Source of the DNA: Nansenia antarctica
Taxonomy: Eukaryota; Chordata; Actinopteri; Argentiniformes; Microstomatidae
NCBI GenBank assembly: GCA_963989245.1
Contig: OZ022346.1
Coordinates: 48,420,633 to 48,484,632 of the forward strand
Reading direction: 5' to 3'
Length of the DNA stretch: 64,000 bases
Shown: in pieces, positions 36,279 through 48,086 of the stretch
Layout of the letters: each line of letters starts with the position of its first letter
Numbering within the stretch: the first letter of the stretch is position 1
Program-made: the position numbers and the translations under genes
The notes under the pieces: generated by a model
What the model saw: only the letters and a program-made list of their open reading frames with translations
Database searches by the model: none
Told to the model about the DNA's origin: nothing

Positions 36279-36552
36279 CTCGTCTGGGGCCTGTGAGTAG
36301 AGCAGATCCACCTCGTCCAGCACCAAGTGACACAGCCGCAGGAACATAAAGCAGTGGAAGGCCATCAGACGCACCAGGCTGAAGGGAGTGGTCACAACCA
36401 TCTGGCCTGGAGACAGAAGGGTTAGGGAATGAGGGAATGACATATTCAAATATCCAACAATATACTATACAGTCAATTGTTGGAATTAGGTATTTTTGCT
36501 CTAGACCCAGGGTGCCCAATCTTTTTTGAACCAAGATCTACTTTTCAAGTAG

Positions 36553-36604
<52 letters not shown>

Positions 36605-37511
36605 CCCAGCCTGCATAGTAAACGCACAGGGGTTAATTGCCTTGCCACATGCAAGCGCCCTCCTGACCTTCCTATTGCAAGCCGGCCTCTCTAACCTCTA
36701 GGCTACCTCTCTAACCTCTAGGCTACCGGCCTCTCTAACCTCTAGGCTACCGTCACCCCCACCGCCGCCCCCCCCCAATGTTGTAATTCAACCCCCCCCC
36801 CCCCAAAACAATTTCTATGACTTCAACTAGAGCAAGTCTAATAGAGCCCCCGAGACAGTAGGCTTACAGTTCTTCTGGATCTTGATCGTCTTGGCTTCGT
36901 CCTTCCCTAGTCCCACCAGTGCAATCATGGGGTGAAGGGACTGGGCAGTCTGGCATTCCTCCAGCCGGTCAAACACAGTCTGGGCCTTCTCCCACCCCGG
37001 GCACAGGATCACTGCTATGGGCTGGGGGGGGGGACACCAGACGACAACAACAACAACACATGGGTATCTTCACTCACCACTTGATCGTTTTACTATGGAT
37101 TTGTAGTAGTCCAGAAAACCACATCTAAAAATCAGCCTTCTGATAGCATGGAAAGTACTGGAGTTGGAACAATATTGTTCTATTGTACATATTTTAGCTA
37201 GTTTTAGGCTAGTCTGTTAATAACACAGACACTCCTACATTGACACTATGGAGACAGGCTTGAGCTTCCATCCTCCAGTCTGGTGTGTGTGTGTGTGTGT
37301 GTGCGTGTGTGTGTGCTGGGCTCACCCCGGTGTGTGAGGAGAGGGTGCTGTAGCCTGAGGACAGCTGCATGTGAGCCAGTAACGGGGGGAGGTAGGTGAG
37401 GGGCTCGTCTGCGCTGCGGGAGATGAGGACCGTGTCACAGCCCCAGGCGACTGCTGGCCAGCAATAGCTTTCAGCCACCGACGGCCTAGTGAACTTCTGT
37501 CTCACTAGGAT
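24606..37511 (-). CDS. tdrd12: Tudor domain-containing protein 12, 5' part missing (14 exons)
   Basis: TDRD12 is a germline Tudor/DEAD-helicase protein of the piRNA pathway. Exons, 5' to 3' on the minus strand: 37511-37326, 37021-36868, 36406-36279, 35735-35544, 29881-29753, 29137-29020, 28919-28780, 27441-27227, 27042-26961, 26776-26598, 26396-26189, 25753-25682, 25568-25396 and 25197-24606. All have GT donors and AG acceptors and their phases agree. Visible are the DEAD-like core (YCWPAVAWGCD; VILCPGWEKAQ; LDEVD), the helicase C part (DATCVVHYGFPK; RLFCMSDNFQNLSD), a CCCH finger (YLKSFGFC then VCPYRH), the second Tudor region (LYGRIVSNKDD; FLDEGREQET; LPPQAVEMVVCR; LCLGNTVFVDPM) and a last exon with a coding minisatellite. 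The roughly 380 residues before the helicase, including the first Tudor domain, were not found up to 43 kb. The join at 25753 uses the inner of two AGs and is least sure. No internal stop was seen. Confidence 0.88.
24770..25100 (-). repeat. Coding minisatellite in the last tdrd12 exon
   Basis: Units of about 21-27 bp encode VLTDPPTQ-type repeats (variants QALTDPSQ, VLTDTPQ). All unit lengths seen keep the reading frame, so the repeat stays open across some 110 codons. It sits between an Arg/Glu-rich helix (EDRMQAAEETLAHRM) and the C-terminus. Confidence 0.85.
25828..26110. mobile_element. hAT-like remnant in a tdrd12 intron
   Basis: CAGGGGTAGCCAACACGGTG at about 25830 followed by GCCCGCGGGCACC resembles the terminal sequence of a widespread fish hAT family. 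Weak transposase-like words follow on the plus strand. The other end was not found. Confidence 0.4.
27560..28720 (+). mobile_element. L1-like LINE 3' fragment in a tdrd12 intron
   Basis: Plus-strand frames at 27767-27967 (FPFVWGYKAHRISKAHLQK) and 28056-28316 (LCDRCKNADGSLAHLFCLGP, a CCHC motif) are the end of an L1-type ORF2, with frameshifts between. The 3' end is A-rich near 28715. It lies antisense to tdrd12 between the exons at 27441 and 28780. Confidence 0.75.
30982..31302 (+). CDS. Unassigned 106-codon ORF, Asn/Gln/Thr/Met-rich
   Basis: I do not recognise the protein. It starts MCKEHDDTNAYYDDMQKG and ends ILLTQQKLA. It has a central basic segment (KTPLQKVVIQRQHPKPT) and polar repeats such as STMNNQSTMDN, without Cys/His clusters or membrane segments. 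It lies antisense in a tdrd12 intron among transposon remains, so a transposon accessory ORF or chance frame is most likely. Confidence 0.2.
   Translation: MCKEHDDTNAYYDDMQKGQSVSMNLEQSPVEYANIGTVPKTPLQKVVIQRQHPKPTNTLHSKREHDQMSTMNNQSTMDNLINQDTMSNVEQKHDIADILLTQQKLA
32224..33110 (-). pseudogene. IS630/Tc1/mariner-superfamily transposase remnant
   Basis: Minus-strand frames read a helix-turn-helix-like part (SISTIDRVLRRNEMSMKQLY, 32800-33027). A DDE part follows at 32440-32775 (FIYLDEVSFNLAKGRRRGRN; GGNITMCAAVSENGVLTHIP; GPYNTQHLLTFL) and then a tail to 32224. YLDE carries the expected first or second catalytic Asp. Stops and shifts separate the parts. A left element end may be near 31727 (CAGTTTTCTCAGTCGC), but I could not match a right end. 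Confidence 0.6.
33465..33598. mobile_element. 134-bp MITE
   Basis: TGCGTTCGTAAATTCGC at 33465-33481 is exactly repeated inverted as GCGAATTTACGAACGCA at 33582-33598. No coding content. A word from its interior (ATTTGATTGGACAAGAGGC) recurs near 62040, so the family is dispersed. Confidence 0.75.
34222..35092. mobile_element. Non-autonomous hAT element with 8-bp target duplication
   Basis: GTTTAAAG flanks both sides (34214-34221 and 35093-35100). The ends are TAGGGCTGTCAAT and ATTGACAGCATTA, near-perfect inverted repeats. The interior has no transposase but two tRNA-like stretches, one on each strand. Confidence 0.85.
34322..34395 (-). pseudogene. tRNA-Ala(AGC)-like pseudogene inside the hAT element
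   Basis: On the minus strand GGTAGAGCGCTCGCTTAGCA continues as TGCGCGAGGTAG and GATCGATGC. This corresponds to the D-loop, anticodon arm with TTAGCAT loop (anticodon AGC), variable loop and T-loop of vertebrate tRNA-Ala. The 5' acceptor and D-stem are degenerate and the anticodon stem has a mismatch. Confidence 0.6.
35736..36278 (-). other. tdrd12 intron, no other feature
   Basis: AT-rich intron sequence. A (CT)n run at 36244-36275 lies directly at the donor side of the exon ending at 36279, within a few bases of the splice site. Confidence 0.6.
36553..36602 (+). repeat. (CA)n microsatellite
   Basis: About 24 CA dinucleotides in the tdrd12 intron, preceded by CAGGGTGCCCAATC, which looks like a hAT terminal sequence. 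A further (GT)n is at 37281-37312. Confidence 0.9.
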
Positions 37512-37735
37512 CTGGAGAGAACACATATGACACATTCTAATGCTTTGGTCCTCATGTCGGGATCCGATGTAATGATCTGACTTTTCTTTCGAAAAATGTG
37601 AATACATTTCCGCGTTGTTGAAAATCAATGACACACACGTCGCTAGTCAACTAACACAGCTTGTTTTGTGAGCCTGCTAACAATGTAAAGTAGTGTTATA
37701 GTTAACTAGATAGCAGTGGAAATTACTCACCGGCA

Positions 37736-38930
37736 ATCCATTGCCTTGCAGTATTTTGGCTTGACTAGCGAGTTTGTGTTGTGATTCTCAACAACGTTGA
37801 AATGTAGTGTTTCAAAAGAAAAGTCCGAACACTTTGATTGGTTGCCGACATGCGGACCAATGATCAGACTGTGTCACATATATTATACACATTCGTCACC
37901 ACAACATCTGACTTAGACAACTGACAATCAATGAATGTGATTTCACATCTTCCAGATCACATGTAGAAACCCTCATTCAATATTTTTATTAATATCAAAT
38001 TGTTACAGCCGTAGTGTGTTGCAGGGCTTAAAGTGGGAAAAAATCCTGTGCCTGAAACTTTTTCTTGGGGAGGGGGGTCACAGTTTGAGATATTGGGAGA
38101 GCGGGTACAGAAGACAGCTTCTTGTCTCAATGTTTAAATGCATTAATACTATTTTATAGTCAATACAAAATATATGTCTCAATGTTAAAATGCATTAATA
38201 CTGTTTTATACTCAATACAAAATAAAATAATATATTTAGATGTCTTTAAAAGAACAAACTGATTAAATCACTTAAGGCCAAACTGATTGCATCACTTATC
38301 AAGCCACTATCACTATAACAATAGATCAATAGATCTACATCAAGTAGAATACTGATGACTAGTGACCAGTCAAGACCATTGGACTCCAGGATATCTTTGA
38401 GCTCCTGCATGAGGGCTGACGAGTTGGCGATGTTTACTTTCCTGCTGACTAGGTGTTGTGTTGTTACTTTGGCCAGATCCTAAAAAAATCGAACAAGGAC
38501 ATTGAGGATTTTGTCCATGTTAAGATTAGTAGCTTTGTCGATATTAATTGAAAACGTTGCTTTTTTAAGCTTTTCACACAGCCGTTTTTTCAATTCCGGG
38601 ACAAAGGCCATGTGTGTTTAAATAGCTGGCGTGCTGATTGGAAACGGACAGCTTTGTCAGTGCATTTTTGTCTTCTGATAGCTTCTTGCACAAATCGACG
38701 AGTGGCTGAGCCATTGTGAAAGACAGATCATGTTCAGCTATAAACGCGCACACTCGGATCTTTTGCTCGCAAACACGGTCGGCCATTGAAGATGAAGTGG
38801 TAGGCTACCTGTAGCCGTCGCTCCCGGCAAGGTTGTTGTATGAGCAAGGTTTAAGAAACTTGGCTTCCATTTTAATAGACTCTTACTAAAGTTAGCGAGA
38901 TAGCGGGCTGCTAAAAGCGAACGTCTCTAC
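37736..38930. mobile_element. hAT-related remnant with a dispersed terminal repeat
   Basis: Bases 37736-37860 recur at 63212-63340 with small changes. A minus-strand frame at 38574-38786 (CAFIAEHDLSFTMAQPLVDL, then KLSVSNQHASYLNTHGL) resembles the N-terminal part of hAT-type genes common in fish. Further broken frame extends to 38390. A 55-bp tandem duplication lies near 38115-38225. Borders are not defined. Confidence 0.45.
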
Positions 38931-38937
38931 AAGCTAA

Positions 38938-41126
38938 AGGCCAATACACACAGCGTGCAATTTTTGTTGCACCACAACATTCGATTTTGAAGTTTGAATG
39001 GAAGTCTATGAGAAAATCTCATCCCAACGCATACGGCCCCGATTTTAATCGCACCGCGAAAATTCGATTCCATTCGTGGATGAATGGGACAAAGCACACG
39101 GCGTGCAAGTTTTGTCGCACTGTCAAATTTTGCAAATTTTGTAAAAGTTTGTGGTGCGACGGATTATTGCATCACAATGGGACAATTGGGAAAACTTCAA
39201 CTGGTCTATCTAAATTAATTGAGTCACTCATAACGGGGAGAGAGACCACTGGAGCTAGCATCAAAACACTAGTCTATTAGGGTACTGTACTGTTATAAAC
39301 TGTTTAATAACAGCTTCCAATACAAACGGAACCAAATTAATTGTAACAGTTGTTTGTTTCTACCTGGCCCTGGCTAACAAACAAAGAGGTGGCTAGCTGG
39401 CTAGCTAACATTTCGGAGCTAGCATCAAAACACTAGTCTATTACGTTACTGTACTCTTATAAACTGTTTAATAACAGTTTCCAATACAAACGGAACCAAA
39501 TTAATTGTAACAGTAGTTTGAAAAACATTAGTGTAACATACATAATACATACATGCAATTTCAAAGTACAAATATAGTGTTGTCAGGGCTTGACATTAAG
39601 CTTTTTCAGTGAATTTATCTATAACTTTGCATACCTGCATTCTTATGAATATGTTGTTTTTGTTTTTGATGAAATACGTGCTTTAGGGAGGGTATTAAGT
39701 TATTTAACATGATGGCATGTATTACATGTGAATAAAATATTACTAAAAAAGTATTATCATTGTTGTTATTTGTATTTTGTACTGTGCAGCCAAAAAGGCT
39801 ATCGTAAATCTTTTAGCAAGTAACGTTATTTATACTTATAATATATACTATACTACAGGTGCTGGTCATATAATTAGAATATCATCAAAAAGTTGATTTA
39901 TTTCAGTAATTCCATTCAAAAAGTGAAACTTGTATAATGTATACTGTATATATTATATTAGTTTACTCAAAGATCTACGATAGCACGGGGTTGCCAGATT
40001 TCTAATCTAGCACGACTGAATGACCAGCCAAATTGTACACACGTTGTATAGACACTGTCCACTGAAAACCGGACATCTGGCAACCCAAAATTAATATTTA
40101 CTCTACTGTACGTGTATGTAATTTACCGGTAACCTGAATGGATGAAATGGATGACGAAAAGCTCATAACTTGTCAACCAGTCAACCTGACATCTTCAATT
40201 GTGGATGGAGCAATCATCTATTTTAACGGTTTGACAGTCAAGGGCAATATATGAACATCACCATCAGCCAGCCACTACACCTAGCCCACAGCTGCCACTA
40301 TACACATTACTAGATCTACGAATTACTGCATGCATGATTTATTTCCGTGTCATGCCACATAGCTACACGGCACATCTCACATACAAGACGCCTATATTAC
40401 ATAATAATAACAATCGAGCATGTAGGCACAATATTGTAGCGCGAACGCAGGAACATTCGCTGCCGTGTAGTGGTGAGCACCCGGTCTTGCTGACCGCCCC
40501 TTGTAGTGGAGTTGTGTGGTGTCCTATGGCCTCGTGTCGGCCCGTATGGTTATGCTGTGGCTCGATATGAGCGTGCTTCTATGTGTGGCTTTATGAGCGT
40601 GCTGTGGCTCCAATAGAGCGTGCCTTTTTTGTACACTGTTTGTAATGGTAATTAGGGAAACCAGCTCTAACTTATTGAACTATGTCCGGCTGATCATCGC
40701 CCATAATAATAAAGTGGCTTTTATAATACACCTTTCTGGCTGTGTGTTTTGTGCGCTCCCTCTCCTGACATTTTACCAATACCCCTAAATCAGGGGACCC
40801 ACATATTTTATCACAATATGTCCAGTTGTATCTTGTAGAAATTGTGGAAGCAAGGCAAGCAATATTGGTAGAGCCTATTGTAATCAGCCTGCCTGGTCCG
40901 ACTACGTAACAATAAAGTAACAATTGAGAATGGAATGTTGTGGTGCAACAAAATTGCATCGCACGCCGTGTGCATTGGGATGAGATTCTTTATGATTTTC
41001 TCATAGACTTCAATGGTGTGAGTTGAAAATGGAATTTTGCGGTGCAACAAAATCGCATCGCACGCCGTGTGCATTGCAATCGAATGTTGTGGTGCAACAA
41101 AAATTGCACGCCGTGTGCATTGGCCT
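38938..41126. mobile_element. Harbinger-type non-autonomous DNA transposon, 2.2 kb
   Basis: AGGCCAATACACACAGCGTG begins the left end, and its reverse complement with few changes ends the right side (ACGCCGTGTGCATTGGCCT). TAA flanks both ends (38935-38937 and 41127-41129), as expected for PIF/Harbinger. Near the right end three tandem subterminal copies of GGTGCAACAAAAT...CGCACGCCGTGTGCATTG occur. Inside, about 95 bp at 39256 recur at 39417. No transposase frame is visible. Confidence 0.78.
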
Positions 41127-41271
41127 TAACATTACACTCATTCAAACTTCTTAAGGCCCGCCCCACTACTCTGCCTCCGATTGGCTAGAAGTCGTTGGTT
41201 GGCTTGAGCAATGTGATACCATTGGTAGGCGGAACTGTCTCTTTGCTGAAGATGACTCTTTAAATTACGAT

Positions 41272-43388
41272 TAGGGATGGACGGTTTTTCGGTTAAACCG
41301 AAAACCGGGGTTTCTAAAATTAGAAACGTTTTTTTATCAAAACCGTCTGAAACCGGATTATTTATTTTTTTTATTTTTTTTAGAAGAATAAAATAGAATA
41401 AGAATAAAACTGGAACATGTCACATATTTGTCGTGTGTGAAAATAAAAATGATACAGTCTGAATCTGCCGCACAATGAGTGAGAGGTTTGGTCAGTTGTG
41501 AAGAATAACTGAGGATTAATATCTAATTGGGATTATATTTAAGGGTAACGAATCACTCTATGGGAAAGATAGTTGCCTTCAGTTATTGGTAGATAGGAAA
41601 GGTTTTTTACAATTACTCGCTTACATTTAATAAGATCATTTTCGCTGCTCTCTGTAAAGCGCATTGGGTCACTTTTGTGAGAAATGCGCTATAGAAATAA
41701 AATGTGATTTGATTTGATATCAATCAATCAAACTTTATTTATGTTCTATAGCACACATCATGCATTGAATGTAACTCCAAGTGCAGTATTTACTAAACCA
41801 CAATATAATAAAACAAGAGCTATACGGATCAAGAGTGTACTTTGTGCACAGCGCCACTGTGTGTCACAAGTTCACCTTCAGAGCGGGTGTTCAGCGCAGC
41901 AGGCAACATTGTAAGTCCGTTCCGAGCGCAGCTGAATCCTGAAAAGGTGAACATGCTCGTGTTTCTTGCGAAGAACCTCGATTAACGGACTATTTAATAG
42001 CCTTTAATAGCTTTTATGCTCATTTTTTGTTACTGCCAGTTTTTGTTATTTAGTTATTAGCCATAGGTTGTGAATTAGAATTAGAATGAATGTGATCAGT
42101 GATATCTTTGCACAATTGTTTTACCTGCTTGCACTCAATTTGCACTCGTTTGTATTTATATTTATAGATGTTTTTGTTTACGTTTTCTATTCTATTGTAT
42201 ATTCTATGTTGCTCAAAGAATAAAACTGGAACATGTCACATGTTTGTCGTGTGTGAAAATAACAATGATACAGTCTGAATCTGCCGCGAAATGAGTGAGA
42301 GGTTTGGTCAGTTGTGAAGAATAACTGAGGATTAATATCTAATTGGGATTATATTTAAGGGTAACGAATCACTCTATGAGAAAGATAGTTGCCTTCAGTT
42401 ATTGGTAGATAGGAAAGGTTTTTTACAATTACTCGCTTACATTTAATAAGATAATTTTCGCTGCTCTCTGTAAAGCGCATTGGGTCACTTTTGTGAGAAA
42501 TGCGCTATAGAAATAAAATGTGATTTGATTTGATATCAATCAATCAATCAAACTTTATTTATGTTCTATAGCACAAATCATGCATTGAATGTAACTCCAA
42601 GTGCAGTATTTACTAAACCACAATATAATAAAACAAGAGCTATACGGATCAAGAGTGTTTGTGCACAGCGCCACTGTGTGTGAAGGCGCTACTGAAAGTG
42701 ATGACAGAACGCATGTCTCAGAAGATACGCGGTCACTTAGTGACGCAAAGGTAGTTCTGTATTTATCTCTATCTGTATTAGTACATTTATTTTGAAAGCT
42801 CTATTTTGACAGCTCTACCATGGGCACTTTTATTTTGATGGGGCATTCTTTGTTGATTGACTTACGACAGTTCAGGACGAGTCAGTCTCGCGGCATGTGG
42901 TTTTTATGAAAAGCTTTAAGTATGTTCACTGCATAATTCTAAGTCTAATATTTCAGTGATTATTGAGCAGTATTCAAATATTTAAATACATTGAGCAGCA
43001 GCTGAAACTTTGTCTAAGAACCAAGATATTGAGAAAGCAGTTCATTCAATGAAGACGCTGTTCCAAGAGATGATCTTCCGTGCAGGCGTGCACCCTGGAT
43101 CAGCGGAGCTGGTGTGTTAAGTGTTCATGTGTTTTCATGTATGGTGTAGCTTACAAAAGTCTGCCTTTCCACTTATATTTGTGAAACTAAGTAGCCTAAA
43201 TGTGTTGCGACTGTGCTTACGGTGTTTTAATGGTGTTCGACACGAGTGTATTGTAGCAGTAGGGCTCAATTATTTGAAATTGGCGTTTTTTTGTTTGTTT
43301 TTTTTTTACCTTTTCGGTTAACCGGAAAACCGCGGTTTTAGACTTTGACGGTTTTTCGGTTTCAATAATTGGAAACCGTCCATCCCTA
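41272..43388. mobile_element. hAT-type non-autonomous element, 2.1 kb, with internal duplication
   Basis: ATTACGAT duplicates flank it (41264-41271 and 43389-43396). The ends TAGGGATGGACGGTTT and AAACCGTCCATCCCTA are exact inverted repeats. The interior carries a direct duplication: about 41395-41880 recurs at 42217-42690. Each half ends in a SINE-like 3' tail (GCGCATTGGGTCACTTTTGT). Confidence 0.85.
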
Positions 43389-45260
43389 ATTACGATGTAA
43401 AGAAATAGCATGTGATTTTATTTTATTTTATTGCTCAAAATTCCCCCGTGCCGCCGGAGAACTTTAAGCCCTGCAATATAGCAACATTCTTCAGGATTTC
43501 ATGCACATTCTACAGCCAGAGACAGATTACATTACATTCTTGTAGCACCTGAAAATGAGAACCCCATATTGCTGCGAGAGACAGACAGACACCACAGTCA
43601 CACAGAGTTCCCCAACCCTCCATAATGTTATTCATCTTTTTTCCTCCTCCCTCCACCCTTCCTCCATCCTTACGTTTGGTTCTTGCTCTGGAGCTCCTGT
43701 AGCTCCGCTCTGGGCTCCAGCTCCTGTTCAGCCTGATTTCTTTTCAGCTTCTCTAAACAATACTGCAACTGGTAGATTTGGGCTTCTATTAAGGGGGGGG
43801 GGGGGGACAATTAGAATGCAGGAAGCTCAGTATAAGTAGTAGCACCTGGAGATATAAAAGCAATTTTCATACAATAGCACAAATAAAATCAACCTGATGG
43901 ATTGCTTAAATAGCAGAGAAATGCATACCTCTCTATGTGATAGTGGTGCTACTGTTAGCCAATTCTCTCTCCAGCTCATCCCTCATGTCTCTCTCCTGGG
44001 ACAGCTGCCTCTGCAGCTTCCTCAGTCTGAACTGAGGAGTGTTCATCAGATCCTGCAAGGGAGAGCTGAAGAGCATAAAAGTATTTGCAAAAATGTCTGC
44101 AGTGTACAGTACATGGGTGATTTAATTCATCAACACTAAATTCAAATGTAATTTGGCAATACCCATGCCTCGGAACAGGCAATGTACCTAGAGTCTGAGT
44201 TGCCGTTGTACCCATTTCAACACCCCCAAAATGACATGATCACAGTAAATGGAAAAGTATACCTGACTGAGGAGGAGGCCACAGTGTGGAGCTGCATGAA
44301 CTGGACCCTCTGTTTGCGGTTGAAGACAGGCGACTCATCATCCGTGAAAGAGGAGGCACTAGACCCCCATCTACTAGCAAAGGCTGAAACATTTGAGAGA
44401 GAGAGAGAGATACTTGCTGTTATTTCAGAACTCTGTGCAGACCACTGCAGGGGCAGTGTTGTTGAATATGAATATGAAACACAGAAAAATGTTGTGACTT
44501 ACTTTTCCTTTTCTTCAGATACTTCTCCAGATCACTGCTCACAGAGGCCGTTCTCGTCGTCCACAACAAAGCGAAGCATGGTGACAAGCTCAAGCTAAGG
44601 GATAAGGAATGAGCCACTTATGTATTTACAAATATAACTTATAAATGACATGCTACAGTATGGAACTGTCATTTAAAAACTGCTTTAAATGCTGTGGTTA
44701 CTTAGGTCTACAATAATGAGGCCCTGTCCCCTACCTCAATGTTATGCCCCAGTGTGTGAAGGGTATAATGATCATTATACACAGCATGGTGGAGCAGCAG
44801 TAGAACCACCTGAGAAAACACAACAGGTATGATTGAGCACACAGGGTGACCCCACTAGTAGTAGCGATGCTCTAGTTCTGTCCAGTTCTGTCCGTGAGTG
44901 TGGATTACAATTCTGAAACTTGGTCTGTGTTTGGTCTGTGGTGGTTGATATTTCTCAGATGCATTAATATGCTTGCCTTGCTGTGGGATCATGTGATGTT
45001 ATAAGGGATTGGGACAGTCAGATTGTGCCTGGAAAATCAATAACTGTCATTTATGCAGTGATAAAGCAGATACCTTTGATAGCTCCATCTCTAGGTTTAC
45101 ACCATTACTGAGATGTTCCCAGGAGACCATAGCTCCGTGGTCTGAACTGTACCTGCAGTCTCCTGAAAAATAGATAGAAGGAGAGACATGTGGAGAGTTA
45201 TGAGGAAGACTGACGGAGAGAGGGAGCTGGCCATCTGGGGAAATTAAGTAAAAGACTACG

Positions 45261-46449
45261 GCCCAAATTACACTGGAAGCGTCAACCTCGCCTTACCTCA
45301 GCGGCGTGTGAGTTTCATTTAGGCGCCCATGCTAATGGGCTAGAGCTCTCACGTGCACCTCATGCTGGCTTCTCCGACTCGCTTGCTATAGAGTCAGAGT
45401 CTGGCCTATTTTTCACGTGTGAGGCCGACGTGAAAATTATCTTAACCAGCAACATAGACTACAGTTTCAATGTCTACATCTAAATATGTCTAACTTTTTT
45501 TTAAATCAATACTTCCGCTATCTGTTTCAAAGCAGAAACCCCAGGTAGACTATAATCATATTATGTTAATAAGTTAAAAGAACATCATGCACCATGAAGG
45601 GCAGTATTTTTCCAGTGATTTCTCCCTCTCTCTCTTTGTTCGGTAGTTTGGTTATTCTCTTGCCACGGCAACATTGTGACGGTATACATTTCCATCTTGC
45701 TTATGTTGAGATCGAAGTCGCATGAAATGACATGTCGTTGGCACGATCGCAAAATATTAAAACCAATAACATTCCTGTGGAAATGGACATGATCTGAATA
45801 ATTTGTCCACTACTCTTTCTACCGTTCTCTCTCTTGCTCACACACACACATACACACTTTCTCTTTGCTTCTCTCTGTGTTTCCCTGTCTGTGTGTGCAT
45901 GACTGCGTTTTGCTTATAACCATTGCACTTTTTGAATCGCTCATTAAGGATGGATGACAGTAGAGACTGAACCCAGAACTATTCATAGTGAAATAGTTTG
46001 GACTATTGTAACGGTCTCCTTTCTGGTCTTCCGAAGAAAGCGATTGGCCAGCTGCAATGAGTCACAGCAAGAGTTTTAACCAAAACAAGCAGACAAGCTC
46101 ATATAACTCCTATTTTAGAGACTCTACACTGGCTTCCTGTTAAGTTCAGGATAGATTTCAAGATCCTTCTGCTTGTTTATAAAGCTCTCACTGGCACAGC
46201 ACCAGAATATCTGAAAGAGCTTTTGCTAGCATATCAGCCCAATAGAGCTCTCAGGTCTTCTGATGGTGGTTCTCTGTGTACCACATGTACAAAAGAAGAG
46301 ATTTGGTCAATCTGAATGTACAAAGATAGGCCTGGCTGTAGCAGCTACGCATTAGAGGCGTAACAAAAAACATGGGCAGTAGGGAAGACAGAAAGTTCTG
46401 CAAAATTCTGCCACGCACACACAGCTAACGCAGCCAGTGTAATTTGGGC
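45261..46449. mobile_element. DNA transposon with 16-bp TIRs in the NuMA-like gene
   Basis: GCCCAAATTACACTGG (45261-45276) is matched by CCAGTGTAATTTGGGC (46434-46449). It lies in the intron between exons 3 and 4. No transposase frame is seen. An L2-like LINE fragment is nested inside. Confidence 0.7.
46095..46290 (+). mobile_element. L2-like LINE reverse-transcriptase fragment
   Basis: The plus strand reads LHWLPVKFRIDFKILLLVYK then ALTGTAPEYLKELL, the very conserved C-terminal RT segment of fish L2/CR1-type elements. It is short and isolated. Confidence 0.75.
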
Positions 46450-46868
46450 ATAACAAGGTGCAAGGCATTTGTATTTTGAGTGGACAATCTAACCAGACAG
46501 ATTAACCTAAACTGATTCTCTTATCCTTGAAAAGTAGTTAGATAAGTAGTCAATTGCACTTGGAAAAGACTGCAAAATGAAGCTTAACTGATTAAGTTAA
46601 GGCAACGTATTTAGAAGTGTGCCCCACCTTGAAGGAAGTCAGAGAGCAAGCTCAACCGCGCCTGAATGGGCTGGTCCAGGCAGGACTGAGGGGTCTCCAC
46701 TCCCTTCCTGTTAGGGAGAAAGCTATCAATAAAGACAAGCACAACACACAAGATCATCTGCACAAAAAGACCCAGATACATGGCTGACTGCTGTGCAGAT
46801 ACATCAGAGAGAATGGAAGCCACACACATCCCCCCAAAAACACACATACTGTGTAGAAATGTCTACCC

Positions 46869-48086
46869 TACACATAGGGTGCAGAAACTTGGGCACCCCT
46901 GGTTTTAATGTCTGTTACAATTAATCTCCAAGTGATTGAAAGCAAACCTGAAAGTTAAACATGACACCTTTCCGCACATTTTAAAGAAAGGTTTCTTTTT
47001 ATTTCAATGTTTTGTTTTTCTCATTTCTCATTTTTTAAAAAGGAAAAGGGCCCTGTGCAAAGGTTTGGGAACCCTTTTGGATTATTCTTTGTTACCTTTT
47101 GAGAAGATGATTACTAAGGCCCAGACCAAGGTGATTCAGTCGTTAGGGCTTCAATGAGTCAGGTGAATATAATTCCAGGGTTGAACTATATATTCTGAAG
47201 TAACTCCATGCCTTCTAAAGCCTGACTGTGGTGGCTGTTGTGTCTGGAGTTAAAAACCATGGGTTCCTCTTAACAGTTGTCCAAGGATATCAGAATGAAG
47301 AGACAGTTCACTTCCACCATCAAGGAGAAGGCTACAAAAAACTCTCGCAACGTTTCAAACTACCCATTTCCACTGTCAGAAACATCATGAGAAAATGGAA
47401 AATAAATGGAACAATTGAAGTCACGGCAAGATTTGGAAGACCAAGAAAAATGTCAAATAGAATGGCCCGAGATCTGGTGAGAAATACTCAGAAGAGCCCA
47501 CAGATCACTGCAAAAGATCTGCAAAAAACAGTAGCAGACACCGGTCTAGTTGTTCACAGGACAACAGTACAGCGTACCTTAAACAACAAAGACCTACATG
47601 GCAGAGTTGACAGAAAGAAGCCTTTCCTACGACCTCAACACAAAATGAAGCGTCTGAAGTATGCAAAAGAAAACCTTGAGAAACCTGAAGCCTATTGGAA
47701 CAATGTGCTTTGAACTGACAAAACCAAAATTGAACTTTTTGGCCACAACCAAAGAAGGTATGTTTGGAGAAAAGGGTGAAGCATTTGTAGAGAAGAACAG
47801 AAAGACTCTTAGCTGGCTACAGGAAGCATTTGCAAGCTGTTATAGTTGCCAGAGGAGGAGTTACAAAGTACTAGCTGACAGGGTTCCCAAACTTTTGCAC
47901 ACAGCCTTTTTCCTTGTTTTATTATTTTGAAATTGTAAAAAGACAAATCTAAATTAATCTTGCTTCAAAATGTGATGAAATGTGTCATGTTTACCATTTA
48001 GAGCTTAGGTTTGCTTCTTTTTACTTAGGTATTAATTGTAAAAGGCATTTTGACTAGGGGTGGCCACATTTTTGCACCCCACTGTA
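46869..48086 (+). mobile_element. Tc1-like transposon with decayed transposase
   Basis: TA dinucleotides flank inverted ends that read CACATAGGGTGCAGAAACTT on the left and, as reverse complement of the right, CAGTGGGGTGCAAAAATGTG. The plus-strand frame 47228-47713 holds the paired helix-turn-helix part (GYKKLSQRFKLPISTVRNIM; GRPRKMSNRMARDLVRN; HRTTVQRTLNNKDL). It stops just before the DDE core, and most of the catalytic part is deleted. It sits in the intron between NuMA-like exons 2 and 3. Confidence 0.85.

Noticed and set aside
37326..43785. A fusion gene joining NuMA-like exons to tdrd12
   Set aside because: The last NuMA-like exon ends in phase 2 (AC then donor). Spliced to the tdrd12 exon at 37511 it would read a TAG within two codons. 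Separate truncated genes fit better.
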